A stretch of DNA of 64,000 bases from Micromonospora_G sp044458865 (GTDB taxonomy: Bacteria; Actinomycetota; Actinomycetes; Mycobacteriales; Micromonosporaceae), in NCBI RefSeq assembly GCF_044458865.1, contig NZ_JBITIH010000003.1, forward strand, positions 62,001-126,000, written 5' to 3'. The translations under genes were made by a program, and so were the position numbers. Positions 24,143-32,431 of this stretch are shown here, one piece after another; position 1 is the stretch's first letter; each line of letters starts with the position of its first letter. A model generated the notes under the pieces. The model saw only the letters and a program-made list of their open reading frames with translations, had not been told where the DNA came from and searched no databases.

Positions 24143-24958
24143 GTGTCCGCGACACCCCTGTTGGAACTGCGTGGGATCGACAAGAACTTCGGTCCAGTGC
24201 AGGTCCTCCGCGACGTCGCCTTCGCCGCCCATCAGGGCGAGGTGACCGCACTGGTCGGCGACAACGGCGCCGGCAAGTCAACGCTCGTCAAGTGCATCAG
24301 CGGCATCTACCCCATCGACGGCGGGGATTTCCTCTTCGAGGGCAAGCCGGTGACCGTGGGCAGTCCACGGGACGCCGCCGCGCTCGGCATCGAGGTCGTC
24401 TACCAGGACCTCGCGCTCTGCGACAACCTCGACATCGTGCAGAACATGTTCCTCGGCCGGGAGAAGAAAGCCGGCCTGGTGCTCGACGAGGCGGGCATGG
24501 AGCAGATGGCCGCCGAAACCCTCGCCGGGCTCTCCGTACGGACCGTGAAGTCGCTGCGCCAACTGGTCGCCAGCCTCTCCGGCGGGCAACGCCAGACGGT
24601 CGCCATCGCCAAGGCCGTGCTCTGGAACAGCAAGCTGGTCATCCTGGACGAGCCGACCGCGGCACTCGGCGTGGCGCAGACCGCCCAGGTGCTCGAACTG
24701 GTCCGCCGCCTGGCCGACAACGGCCTCGCCGTCGTCCTCATCTCACACAACATGAACGACGTCTTCGCGGTCTCCGACAGGGTCGCCGCCCTCTACCTCG
24801 GCCGCATGGTGGCCCAGGTCAAGACGACCGACATCACCCACTCGCAGATCGTCGAGCTGATCACCGCCGGACGCAGCGGTGAACTCGGACTGCGCACCGA
24901 GAACGGCGACAACGGCGCCGGTCACCCGGAACTCATCACCCCTGGAGCCGAGCAATGA
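24143..24958 (+). CDS. xylG: Sugar ABC transporter ATPase
   Basis: The GTG at 24143 follows AAGGAG by 6 nt and gives 271 residues, a single ATPase domain rather than the double one of E. coli XylG. Visible motifs are Walker A GDNGAGKST, signature LSGGQRQ, Walker B LVILDEPTAALG, and the switch His in VLISHNMNDV. The Q-loop is VVYQDLALCDN. The beginning, LLELRGIDKNFGPVQVLRDV, is typical of the CUT2 sugar class. The stop overlaps the ATG of the permease (ATGA). Confidence 0.9.
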   Translation: MSATPLLELRGIDKNFGPVQVLRDVAFAAHQGEVTALVGDNGAGKSTLVKCISGIYPIDGGDFLFEGKPVTVGSPRDAAALGIEVVYQDLALCDNLDIVQNMFLGREKKAGLVLDEAGMEQMAAETLAGLSVRTVKSLRQLVASLSGGQRQTVAIAKAVLWNSKLVILDEPTAALGVAQTAQVLELVRRLADNGLAVVLISHNMNDVFAVSDRVAALYLGRMVAQVKTTDITHSQIVELITAGRSGELGLRTENGDNGAGHPELITPGAEQ

Positions 24959-26217
24959 GCACCTCCACCACGAAAGCGGTGCGCAAGGAGCCGGTGCCCG
25001 TACCGACCCGCACGGTCGGGGAACACGTCCGTGACTACGTCGCTCGGGTCCGCGGTGGCGACATCGGCGCGCTGCCGGCCGTACTCGGGCTGGTCGTGCT
25101 CTGCGTCATCTTCTCGTCCCTGCGGAGCAGCTTCCTCTCGGCCGGCAACTTCGCGAACCTCTTCACCCAGGGCGCCGCGATCACGTTGATCGCGATGGGT
25201 CTCGTCTTCGTCCTCCTGCTCGGTGAGATCGACCTCTCCGCCGGTTTCGCCAGCGGTGTCTGCGCCGCCGTGCTCGCCGTGCTCACCACCCTGCACGGCT
25301 GGCCCTGGTACGCCTCGGTGCTCGCCTCGATCGGCACCGGGCTGGTGATCGGACTGGTGCTCGGCATCCTGGTCGCGAAGGTCGGCATCCCGTCCTTTGT
25401 GGTCACACTCGCCGCCTTCCTCGGGTTCCAGGGGCTGGTGCTGATCCTGATCAAGGGCGGCACCAACATCTCCGTCCGCGACGACGTGCTGGTGGCGATC
25501 GCCAACCGCAACCTGCCGCCGTGGCTCGGCTGGCTGCTCGCCGTCGTCGGTGTCGGCACCTACGCCGTGGTGCAACTGCGCCGCTACTACAGCCGCTCGG
25601 CGCGCGGCCTGGTCGCCGACCCGTTCCCGGTGGTGCTGTTCCGGATCGGCGCCCTGGCCGTGATCGTCGGCGTGATGGTCTACATCCTCAACCTTGAACG
25701 CAGCATCAACACCCTGATCTCGTCGCTGCGCGGCGTGCCGATCGTGGTGCCGATCATCGTGGTGCTGCTGGTCGTCTGGACCTTCGTCCTGCAGCGGACC
25801 GCGTACGGACGGCACGTCTACGCGGTCGGTGGCAACAGGGAGGCCGCGCGCCGGGCCGGCATCAACGTCGACCGGATCCGCATCTCGGTCTTCGTGATCT
25901 GCTCCGCGATGGCCTCCATCGGCGGCATCGTCGCGGTGAGCCGGGCCAACTCGGTCGACGCCAACACCGGCGGCAGCAATGTGCTGCTCTACGCCGTCGG
26001 CGCCGCCGTGATCGGCGGCACCAGCCTCTTCGGTGGCAAGGGCCGGGTGCTCGACGCGGTGCTCGGCGGTGCTGTCATCGCCGTGATCGACAATGGCATG
26101 GGACTGCTGAACGTCGACTCCGGCTCGAAGTACGTCTTCACCGGTGTGGTGCTGCTCGCTGCCGCCGGTGTGGACGCATTCAGCCGCCGCCGGGCCGCCG
26201 CCACTGGTAATCGATGA
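24955..26217 (+). CDS. xylH: Sugar ABC transporter permease, XylH type
   Basis: This is a 420-residue integral membrane protein with about ten hydrophobic helices. It is longer than RbsC-type permeases and similar in length to XylH. Recognisable blocks are GLVFVLLLGEIDLSAGFASGV (the conserved Glu-Ile-Asp-Leu-Ser), GIPSFVVTLAAFLGFQGL, AVGGNREAARRAGINVDRI (the EAA-like loop) and GGTSLFGGKGRVLDAVLGG. It overlaps xylG by 4 nt. The ROK regulator follows after 28 nt. Confidence 0.9.
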   Translation: MSTSTTKAVRKEPVPVPTRTVGEHVRDYVARVRGGDIGALPAVLGLVVLCVIFSSLRSSFLSAGNFANLFTQGAAITLIAMGLVFVLLLGEIDLSAGFASGVCAAVLAVLTTLHGWPWYASVLASIGTGLVIGLVLGILVAKVGIPSFVVTLAAFLGFQGLVLILIKGGTNISVRDDVLVAIANRNLPPWLGWLLAVVGVGTYAVVQLRRYYSRSARGLVADPFPVVLFRIGALAVIVGVMVYILNLERSINTLISSLRGVPIVVPIIVVLLVVWTFVLQRTAYGRHVYAVGGNREAARRAGINVDRIRISVFVICSAMASIGGIVAVSRANSVDANTGGSNVLLYAVGAAVIGGTSLFGGKGRVLDAVLGGAVIAVIDNGMGLLNVDSGSKYVFTGVVLLAAAGVDAFSRRRAAATGNR

Positions 26218-26245
26218 CACCACGCGAAAGTGATGTGACACCCCG

Positions 26246-27430
26246 ATGCGCGCCGCGCCGAGCCAGGAGGAAGTACGCCGTCAGAACCTCGGCGCACTGC
26301 TCCGCTACGTGCACGTCCACGGCGCGACCTCGCGGGCGGAACTCACCACCTCGCTGGGGCTCAACCGCAGCACGATCGGCGCGCTGACCGCCGAGTTGAC
26401 CGCCGCCGGCCTGGTCAGCGAACGCGCCCCTCGGGAGACCGGCCGGGCCGGGCGACCATCCCTGGTCGTCCGGCCCGAGTCCGCCCGGGTCTATGCGTAC
26501 GCGTGCAGCATCGAGGTGGACACGTTGCGGGCTGCCCGCGTCGGCCTCGGCGGGGTCGTGCTCGACCGGCGGGAGTTGGTCCGTACACCGGGTCTGCCCG
26601 CCGAGGAGTCGGTGCCGGTGCTGGCGGGTTTCGTCAAGGAGATGCACCAGACGGTGCCGGAGGGCTCGGTCTACGTCGGAGCGGGCGTGGCGGTCTGCGG
26701 CATGATGCGGGGCGACAACGGCGCGGTGCACGTACATCCGCCGCAGGGCTGGGTCGACGGGTCGCTCGCCCCGGCGCTCGCCACCGACCTGGACTCGAAC
26801 CGGCCGGTGCTGGTGAACCGGGCGGCCGACGTGAGCGCACTGGCCGAGCACACCCGGGGCGCGGCGGCCGGCCTGGAGAACGTCATCTACCTGCACCACG
26901 ACGTCGGGGTCGACGCCGGCATCATCGTCGGCGGCCGGCGGCTGACCGGACACGGCGGCTACGGCGGCGAGGTCGGCCACATGGTGGTGAACCGGGGCGG
27001 ACATCTGTGCGGATGCGGTTCGCACGGCTGCTGGGAGACCGAGATCGGTGAGCACGCTCTGCTCCAGGCCGCTGGCCGGAACAGGGTAACCGCGCCGGGC
27101 GCGGCCCGAGCGGTGGTCGAGGCGGCGGCGTACGGGGACGCGACCGCGCAAACCGCGGTACGACAGGTCGGCGACTGGCTCGGCTTCGGTGTGGCGAACC
27201 TGGTCAACATCTTCAACCCGGACGTGGTGATCTTCGGCGGACCGCTGCGGGACATCTACCTCGCCGCGGCGACCCGGGTACGCAGCCGGATCAACGCGGT
27301 GGCCCTGCCCGCCATTCGCGACCACGTCCGGTTGCGTACACCGCAGTTGGGCGAGGACACGGTGTTGATCGGGGCGGCCGAACTCGCCTTCGGACAGTTG
27401 CTCGCCGACCCGCTCGACGCCGCAGCGTGA
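26246..27430 (+). CDS. ROK-family transcriptional regulator of the sugar operon
   Basis: The 394-residue protein has an N-terminal winged helix-turn-helix (NLGALLRYVHVHGATSRAELTTSLGLNRSTIGALTAELTAAGLV) and a C-terminal ROK sugar-binding domain. The zinc site is intact (HLCGCGSHGCWE). The kinase-like active motif is changed: DVGVDAGIIVGGRRLTGHGGYGGEVGH, so this is a regulator and probably not a kinase. It most likely represses the upstream transporter and responds to xylose or another pentose. It lies 28 nt after xylH and is probably cotranscribed. Confidence 0.9.
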   Translation: MRAAPSQEEVRRQNLGALLRYVHVHGATSRAELTTSLGLNRSTIGALTAELTAAGLVSERAPRETGRAGRPSLVVRPESARVYAYACSIEVDTLRAARVGLGGVVLDRRELVRTPGLPAEESVPVLAGFVKEMHQTVPEGSVYVGAGVAVCGMMRGDNGAVHVHPPQGWVDGSLAPALATDLDSNRPVLVNRAADVSALAEHTRGAAAGLENVIYLHHDVGVDAGIIVGGRRLTGHGGYGGEVGHMVVNRGGHLCGCGSHGCWETEIGEHALLQAAGRNRVTAPGAARAVVEAAAYGDATAQTAVRQVGDWLGFGVANLVNIFNPDVVIFGGPLRDIYLAAATRVRSRINAVALPAIRDHVRLRTPQLGEDTVLIGAAELAFGQLLADPLDAAA

Positions 27431-27459
27431 ACGCCCCCGACTGATCGTTGTCCGCTGAT

Positions 27460-27479
27460 CGCCCCGGGGCGGTTTTCTT
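27460..27479 (+). terminator. Possible terminator after the ROK gene
   Basis: The self-complementary CGCCCCGGGGCG (27460-27471) is followed by GTTTTCTT. The stem is short, so this is only a weak candidate. It precedes the promoter-like TACGCT of the next gene. Confidence 0.35.
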
Positions 27480-27495
27480 GCGTACGCTGTCTCGC

Positions 27496-27822
27496 GTGGA
27501 CGTGCAGATGCGGGCATCCGACGATGACCGGCAACGGGTGCTCGACGCCCTGCAACGGCACACCGCGGCAGGGCGGTTGGACCTGGACGAGTTCTCCGAG
27601 CGCGCCGCTGCCGTCTACGCCGCCCGTACGCTGGCCGATCTGGCCGCCGTCACCCATGACCTGCCCGCGACCCCGGCCCCGGCCTCGGACCCGACGACCG
27701 CTGCCGCCAGCCACGGCCGACGCGACCTGCTGCTCCTCTTCACCGTCGCGGTGGTGACGCTGGTCCTGCTCTTCGTCTTCATGGCGGTCACCCGGGGACC
27801 GGGGTGGGTGACAGCGCCTTGA
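27496..27822 (+). CDS. DUF1707-domain small membrane protein
   Basis: The 108-residue protein begins VDVQMRASDDDRQRVLDALQRHTAAGRLDLDEFSERAAAVYAART, the DUF1707 domain of actinobacteria. A single membrane helix follows (LLLLFTVAVVTLVLLFVFMAV). The GTG at 27496 has TACGCT (27483-27488) 7 nt upstream and no Shine-Dalgarno sequence, so it is probably leaderless. Function unknown. The last 35 nt overlap the end of the convergent acetyltransferase gene. Confidence 0.8.
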   Translation: MDVQMRASDDDRQRVLDALQRHTAAGRLDLDEFSERAAAVYAARTLADLAAVTHDLPATPAPASDPTTAAASHGRRDLLLLFTVAVVTLVLLFVFMAVTRGPGWVTAP

Positions 27823-28363
27823 ACATGACCGTGGTGTCCTCCAGCGTCCCCTCGGTCGAGCGCGCGTATCCGGGGATCACGCCGGACACCTGGTAACCGA
27901 CCGCCCGGTAGAGCCGCTCACCCGCGGACCCCCGGACCGTGTCGAGCAGCAGCAGGCTGCGACCGTGCCGTCGGGCCTCCGTGTCGATCGCGTCCATCAG
28001 CGCACGCCCGACCCCGCCCCGCCGCGCGTCCGGGTGCACCAGAACCTTGCACACCTCGGCTCGGTGGGCGCCGTTCGCGGGCGTCGCGAGCACCAACTGC
28101 GCGGTACCGACGACGCGTCCGTCGCGGCGGGCCACGAGCAGCACCCGCCCACCCGCGCCGAGCAGGTCGCGTACGTCCTGCCAGTAGCGGTGCGCCTCGG
28201 CTGGGGTGAACGGCGTCAGGAACCCCACGCTGGCGCCGCCTTCCACACAGGAACGCAGCACGTCGGCGAGTTCGGCCAGGTGCCGGTCGACTCCCACCGG
28301 GTCGAGCCGCTCGACCGACGTCGGGTGCTCCGGCACCACCCCGTACGTCGCCGCCCCGCTCAC
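27788..28363 (-). CDS. GNAT-family N-acetyltransferase
   Basis: The 191-residue protein has GNAT motif A: CKVLVHPDARRGGVGRALMDAIDTEAR, with the R/Q-x2-G-x-G/A acetyl-CoA loop. Motif B region ERLYRAVGYQVSGVIPGYA follows. The substrate is unknown. GTG 28363 overlaps the stop of the upstream XRE-cupin gene (GTGA), so the two are coupled; the regulator may control the acetyltransferase. Its 3' end overlaps the DUF1707 gene on the other strand by 35 nt. Confidence 0.85.
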   Translation of the reverse strand: MSGAATYGVVPEHPTSVERLDPVGVDRHLAELADVLRSCVEGGASVGFLTPFTPAEAHRYWQDVRDLLGAGGRVLLVARRDGRVVGTAQLVLATPANGAHRAEVCKVLVHPDARRGGVGRALMDAIDTEARRHGRSLLLLDTVRGSAGERLYRAVGYQVSGVIPGYARSTEGTLEDTTVMFKALSPTPVPG

Positions 28364-28947
28364 GGCAGCACCTGGACCAGTGCGTACCGGGCCGGCGCCG
28401 GTCCTGGGCAGTGGAACCGGGACGGGCCCCAGAGGCGGAACCGTAGGCAGTCGCCTGGGTCCAGGTCGTACACATCGTCGCGCACGGTGACCTGTAACCG
28501 GCCGTCGAGGAGCCAGAGGTGCTGTTCCAGGCCGGTCACCGAGGGGGCGTCGTACGCGATGTCGGCTCCCGGCGGCAGCACGGCCTCGACCAGCTCGGCC
28601 CGGAGACCGGCGTCGGGCGGTGACACCGAACGTCGTACGAAGCCGGTGGCGGGGTCGGTCCAGACCGTCTGGGCCCGCACCGGCACCATACCGATCGGGT
28701 CCGACTCCACCTCGCTGAGCAGCCGGGACAGGGTCCGCCGGTAGACCGTACAGAGCTTGCCGAGCAGCACGGCGGTGGGGCTGATCTCGGCCCGTTCGAC
28801 CCGGGAGAGGGTCGAACGACTCACCCCGGAGCGTTTCGCCAACTCCTCCAACGACCAACCGTGCTCCGCGCGCAGCTCGGCCAGCCGTGACGCGAGCCGC
28901 GCGTCAACCGACCCGAGCACGGTTTCCGCCTCTTCGGTGTATCTCAC
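28360..28947 (-). CDS. XRE-family regulator with cupin domain
   Basis: The 195-residue protein has a helix-turn-helix at residues 15-70 (LASRLAELRAEHGWSLEELAKRSGVSRSTLSRVERAEISPT). A cupin sensor domain follows (VEAVLPPGADIAYDAPSVTGLEQHLWLLDGRL..., DLDPGDCLRFRLWGP). The start is taken at GTG 28947, because TAGATT (28955-28960) lies 7 nt upstream, a leaderless arrangement. An ATG at 28986 is an alternative. It is coupled by GTGA to the acetyltransferase. Confidence 0.85.
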   Translation of the reverse strand: MRYTEEAETVLGSVDARLASRLAELRAEHGWSLEELAKRSGVSRSTLSRVERAEISPTAVLLGKLCTVYRRTLSRLLSEVESDPIGMVPVRAQTVWTDPATGFVRRSVSPPDAGLRAELVEAVLPPGADIAYDAPSVTGLEQHLWLLDGRLQVTVRDDVYDLDPGDCLRFRLWGPSRFHCPGPAPARYALVQVLP

Positions 28948-29002
28948 ATCCGGGAATCTATCCCAGGTGCGGGATGCCGGTGACATCGGCTACCGACGTA
29001 GG

Positions 29003-29063
29003 CCAGGTAAGGAGGGGCCCCTTGTTAACCCATAGCGTTAACAAGGGGCCCCTCCTTACCTGG
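29003..29063. repeat. Palindromic repeat copy C, perfect 27-bp inverted repeat
   Basis: The arms 29003-29029 and 29037-29063 are perfect complements of 27 nt around a 7-nt loop. Each arm contains the half-unit TAAGGAGGGGCCCCTTGTTA. It ends 5 nt after the stop of the HAF-repeat gene, where it could act as a terminator. Confidence 0.9.
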
Positions 29064-29068
29064 CAACC

Positions 29069-30427
29069 TCAGGTGCAGGTCCAGCGGAACGCGGCGCTCG
29101 TCGACCGTCCCTTCGTACGGAGCACACTGCCGATCTGCCGGCCGTCGTCGCTGATCGTGACGCTGATCGGCTCCCCCTCGTTCCGGTCGAACTTCGCCGG
29201 GATCGGCAGCACCATGATCCGCTGGTCGAAAGCGACCGCCGGGGCCTGTCGTTCCCGCTCGTCCAGTACGTACCCGGCCGCCCAACCAGCACGGTTGACC
29301 GCGGTCATGTACTTCAGCGCCATCGGCCTGACCTCTCCGGTACGCAGGTCCCAGCGGGCGCCCACCGTAGGCTCGGCCGGGCTCTGGTACGACCCGACCA
29401 CCCAGTCACCCCGGATGGAACGGGCCACGGTGTCGGGGCCGTGTCCGGACGGAGCCGCCAGTTCCCGTACCGACCCGTCCGGCGCCCAGATCAGGCCACG
29501 CATCGCGAGCGTCCCCGAGGCACCGGCCGGGGAACCCGAGAACGATCTGCCCGTGCCGATGACCGTGCCACTGTCGTCGACCGCCTGTACGTTCACGACC
29601 ATCAGGCTCTCCGGGAGCGGCAACGACCGTACGGCGTCGGGCTGGTCACCCGGCCAGACCACCGGTTGGATCAGCTTCGTCCGACCCGTCGCGTCGGGCA
29701 CCTCCGGGACGTTCGGTACGTCAGTGGTGGGACTGACCGGACCCTGCTTCGACTCCGGGCTCACCATGACCAGCGGCGCCGCGCCCCTGATCGTGCCGAG
29801 GACGTCGCCCCGCTCGTTGATGCCCACGACCGCGACCGGCGGCCCGGAGACGGTGGGAAGTTCGGCGAATCTGCTGTCCCGATAGGTCCACGCGCCCGCC
29901 TGACCGCCCAGCTTCTTGGGGAAGTAGCCGTCCCCGGCCACGTCCCCACGCGAGTTGACCGCCAGGTGGGTCGGATCGGTCACCGGTATGTCGAGCACCT
30001 GCAACCGACCGTCGTCCCAGCGCAGCACCGAGGTCCGCTGGTTGCCGCCGGTGGCGGTACCCACCAGGTAGCGACCGCTCGGGTCACCGCCGAGGACCTG
30101 ACTGCTGAACGTGTCGGCCGGGACCGGAAGGGGGGCCGGCTGACAACTCGTCGGCGCGACGGGGTCCGGCTGCGCGGACGCCTGCGCGACGGGCTCGTCC
30201 GCCGGCGCCAGCCGTTCGCGGGTCGCCACGTCCACCAGCACCGGTACGACGGCGAGTGCGGCCACCGTCACCCCCACCGCCCCACCGAGGCCGATCAACC
30301 GGCGTGCTCGGGCCCGGCGGCGGCCGACCCGTACCAGGGCGGCGATGTTCACCCGGGATGGCGGCGGCGGTTCCTCGGCCAGGATCTCCAGCAGCCGACG
30401 GGCTGTGTCGTCGTCAGACTGGCGCAA
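29069..30427 (-). CDS. Membrane-anchored HAF-repeat protein, putative partner of the sigma factor
   Basis: The 452-residue protein has a cytoplasmic N terminus of about 42 residues (DDDTARRLLEILAEEPPPPSRVNIAALVRVGRRRARARR), one membrane helix (about 43-65), and a long outside domain. That domain has repeated N-x-x-G-x-x-x-G units typical of HAF-type repeats: LAVNSRGDVAGDG, VVGINERGDVLGTI, VQAVDDSGTVIGTG, MTAVNRAGWAAGY. They probably form a beta-propeller-like fold. It overlaps the sigma factor gene by 14 nt. Topology and coupling suggest a sensor or anti-sigma role, but no known anti-sigma motif is seen. Confidence 0.7.
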   Translation of the reverse strand: MRQSDDDTARRLLEILAEEPPPPSRVNIAALVRVGRRRARARRLIGLGGAVGVTVAALAVVPVLVDVATRERLAPADEPVAQASAQPDPVAPTSCQPAPLPVPADTFSSQVLGGDPSGRYLVGTATGGNQRTSVLRWDDGRLQVLDIPVTDPTHLAVNSRGDVAGDGYFPKKLGGQAGAWTYRDSRFAELPTVSGPPVAVVGINERGDVLGTIRGAAPLVMVSPESKQGPVSPTTDVPNVPEVPDATGRTKLIQPVVWPGDQPDAVRSLPLPESLMVVNVQAVDDSGTVIGTGRSFSGSPAGASGTLAMRGLIWAPDGSVRELAAPSGHGPDTVARSIRGDWVVGSYQSPAEPTVGARWDLRTGEVRPMALKYMTAVNRAGWAAGYVLDERERQAPAVAFDQRIMVLPIPAKFDRNEGEPISVTISDDGRQIGSVLRTKGRSTSAAFRWTCT

Positions 30428-30959
30428 CTACCCGCTCCCCTTTCACACCGCGCGGTTGCCAGGCGGCGAGCGTCTCCGCGCCGAGTTGGCGTCGCAGCGC
30501 GGCCAACCCGTGCGAGGTCTGACTCTTGACCGTGCCCGGCGAGCAACCCAGCAGTTCGGCCACCTCGTCGACCGGCAGGTCGCAGAGGAAACGCAGGACG
30601 AGGACGGCTCGCTGCCGCTTCGGCACCCGACTCAACGCGGCTCGCAGCACGGCCCGATCCTCGATCGCCGGTTCGTCGGCCGAGATCCGTTCCGGCACCG
30701 AATCGGTCAGCTCGACCCGGGTCGACCAGACTAGCCGCCGTTCGCTGAGGAACGCACGCACCAGCATGGTCCGCACGTACGCGTCCGGGTACTCGACCGC
30801 GCGTACGCGACGCCACTGCACGTAGAGCGTGGTGAAGGTCTGCTGGACAAGATCATCTGCACGGTGGGCGTCGCCACAGAGCAGGTACGCGATCCGCTGC
30901 ATCCGGGCCAGCCGGCTGGTGACGAATTCGACGTACTCCTGCTCCAGCTCTTCCTGCAC
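30414..30959 (-). CDS. SigE-family ECF RNA polymerase sigma factor
   Basis: This is a 181-residue group IV sigma factor. GTG 30959 follows AGGAGGG by 8 nt. Region 2 reads EEYVEF-like EYVEFVTSRLARMQRIAYLLCGDAHRADDLVQQTFTTLYVQW, with the ADDLVQ core that meets the -10 element. Region 4 is LRAALSRVPKRQRAVLVLRFLCDLPVDEVAELLGCSPGTVKSQTSHGL, with the helix-turn-helix. It matches the SigE-family SigL-like actinobacterial subgroup. The HAF-repeat membrane protein overlaps its 3' end by 14 nt, the usual place for a regulator of the sigma factor. Confidence 0.9.
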   Translation of the reverse strand: MQEELEQEYVEFVTSRLARMQRIAYLLCGDAHRADDLVQQTFTTLYVQWRRVRAVEYPDAYVRTMLVRAFLSERRLVWSTRVELTDSVPERISADEPAIEDRAVLRAALSRVPKRQRAVLVLRFLCDLPVDEVAELLGCSPGTVKSQTSHGLAALRRQLGAETLAAWQPRGVKGERVVAPV

Positions 30960-31064
30960 GCCGCGATCCCTCCTGTGGACTCCGAGAGTCAAGGTGATCG
31001 GGATCCCGGTTGGTTGTGCCGCAGGGCCGCACAGCGGCACGGATCACATCGCGACGGCCCCGCC

Positions 31065-32261
31065 TCAGCCGGGAATCACCGGTAGTGCGGTCAGCCCACG
31101 CAGCAGCATGCCCGGCCGCCAGGCGATCTCCGCGACCGGCACCGCCAGCCGCATCTTCGGGAACCGGCGGGTCAGGGCGCGGAACGCGATCTGTCCCTCC
31201 AACCGGGCCAGTGGCGCGCCGAGGCAGTAGTGGATGCCGTGCCCGAAGGCCAGGTTCGGGGTCACCGGCCGGTCGAGGTCGAGCTGGTCCGCGTCGGCGA
31301 ACCGGTCGCCGTCCCGGTTCGCCGACAGGAGCGAGACCAGCACGAAGGCGCCTTCCGGGATGACCTGCCCGCCGATCTCGGTCGGCGCCAGGGCGGTACG
31401 GAAGGTGCTGCTCTGCACCGGCCCCTCGTACCGCAGCAGTTCCTCGACGGCGTTCGGGATCAGCTCCGGCTCGGCCACCACCCGGGCCCACCGCTCCGGT
31501 TGCGCCAACAGCAGCAGGGTCCCGTTGCCGATGAGGTTGACCGTGGTCTCGTGCCCGGCGATGAGGAAGAGGTAGACCATCGAGATCAGCTCGTCGTCGG
31601 TGAGCCGGTCGTCGTTGTCACGCACCTCGATCAGGCCCGAGAGCAGGTCGTCGGCGGGGTGCTCGCGCTTCGCCGCCAGCAATTCCCGGATGTACGCGAC
31701 GATCGCGACCAACGCGGGCGGCAGCCCGGCCGGGTTCACTCCGCCGGTGACGATCGCGTCGGACCAGCGCCGGAAGCTCGCCTGGTCCTCGCTCGGTACG
31801 CCGAGCAGTTCGCAGAGCACCTGGATCGGCAGCGGGAACGCGAAGCTGTCGATCAGGTCCAGCCGGTCGCCGCCCTCCATCTCGTCCAGCAGTCGTTCCG
31901 ACAGTTCCTCGATGCGGGGCCGGAACGCGGCCACCCGTCGCGCGGTGAACGCCCCGGAGACCAGCCGACGGATCCGGGTGTGGTCGGGCGGGTTGATCGT
32001 GAGCATGTGTCGGCTGACGGCGCTCGCCACGTCCGGCGGCACCATGTCCCGGTAGCTGAATCCACCGGCCGAGGTGGTCTTGCCGAGCTTGGGGTCGGTC
32101 AACGCCCGCTGTGCGTCCTCGTAGCGGGTGACCAGCCACGCGGTGGCACCGGTGGGCAGTGCCATCTCCATCACCGGACGGTCCTGACGCAGGTTGGCGA
32201 GCACCTCGTGCAGGTCGGCCTTGGCGGATGCGAATGGGTTGACCGCAGCGCTCGTCGACAT
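31065..32261 (-). CDS. Cytochrome P450
   Basis: The 398-residue soluble bacterial P450 is of the CYP107-like class. The oxygen-binding helix has LIAGHETTVNLIG, the ExxR motif is EELLRYEGP, and the heme ligand Cys is in FGHGIHYCLGAPLAR. The ATG at 32261 follows GGAGTG. It needs a ferredoxin and reductase, neither of which is next to it. The substrate is unknown; solitary P450s of this class act in secondary metabolism or fatty acid hydroxylation. It is transcribed in the same direction as terC and the sigma factor, but gaps of more than 100 nt suggest its own promoter. Confidence 0.92.
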   Translation of the reverse strand: MSTSAAVNPFASAKADLHEVLANLRQDRPVMEMALPTGATAWLVTRYEDAQRALTDPKLGKTTSAGGFSYRDMVPPDVASAVSRHMLTINPPDHTRIRRLVSGAFTARRVAAFRPRIEELSERLLDEMEGGDRLDLIDSFAFPLPIQVLCELLGVPSEDQASFRRWSDAIVTGGVNPAGLPPALVAIVAYIRELLAAKREHPADDLLSGLIEVRDNDDRLTDDELISMVYLFLIAGHETTVNLIGNGTLLLLAQPERWARVVAEPELIPNAVEELLRYEGPVQSSTFRTALAPTEIGGQVIPEGAFVLVSLLSANRDGDRFADADQLDLDRPVTPNLAFGHGIHYCLGAPLARLEGQIAFRALTRRFPKMRLAVPVAEIAWRPGMLLRGLTALPVIPG

Positions 32262-32359
32262 CTTCCACTCCCCGTCCGTGGTTCAGTTCCAACGACCGGG
32301 GTCAATCCTGGTCGCCGTCGCCCGCGTTGTCGAGCCACCGGTGGTGCCGTGCGCGGCGG

Positions 32360-32395
32360 GGGCCCGCCCGGACGGATGACCACCCGGACGGGCCC
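32360..32395 (-). terminator. Hairpin after terC
   Basis: GGGCCCGCCCGG (32360-32371) pairs with 32384-32395 except for one position, with a 12-nt loop. It lies 36 nt after the terC stop on the minus strand. There is no T-run. Confidence 0.45.
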
Positions 32396-32431
32396 GACAC
32401 GGCGTACGGTCTCCCGCTCGCCTTCCGACGG

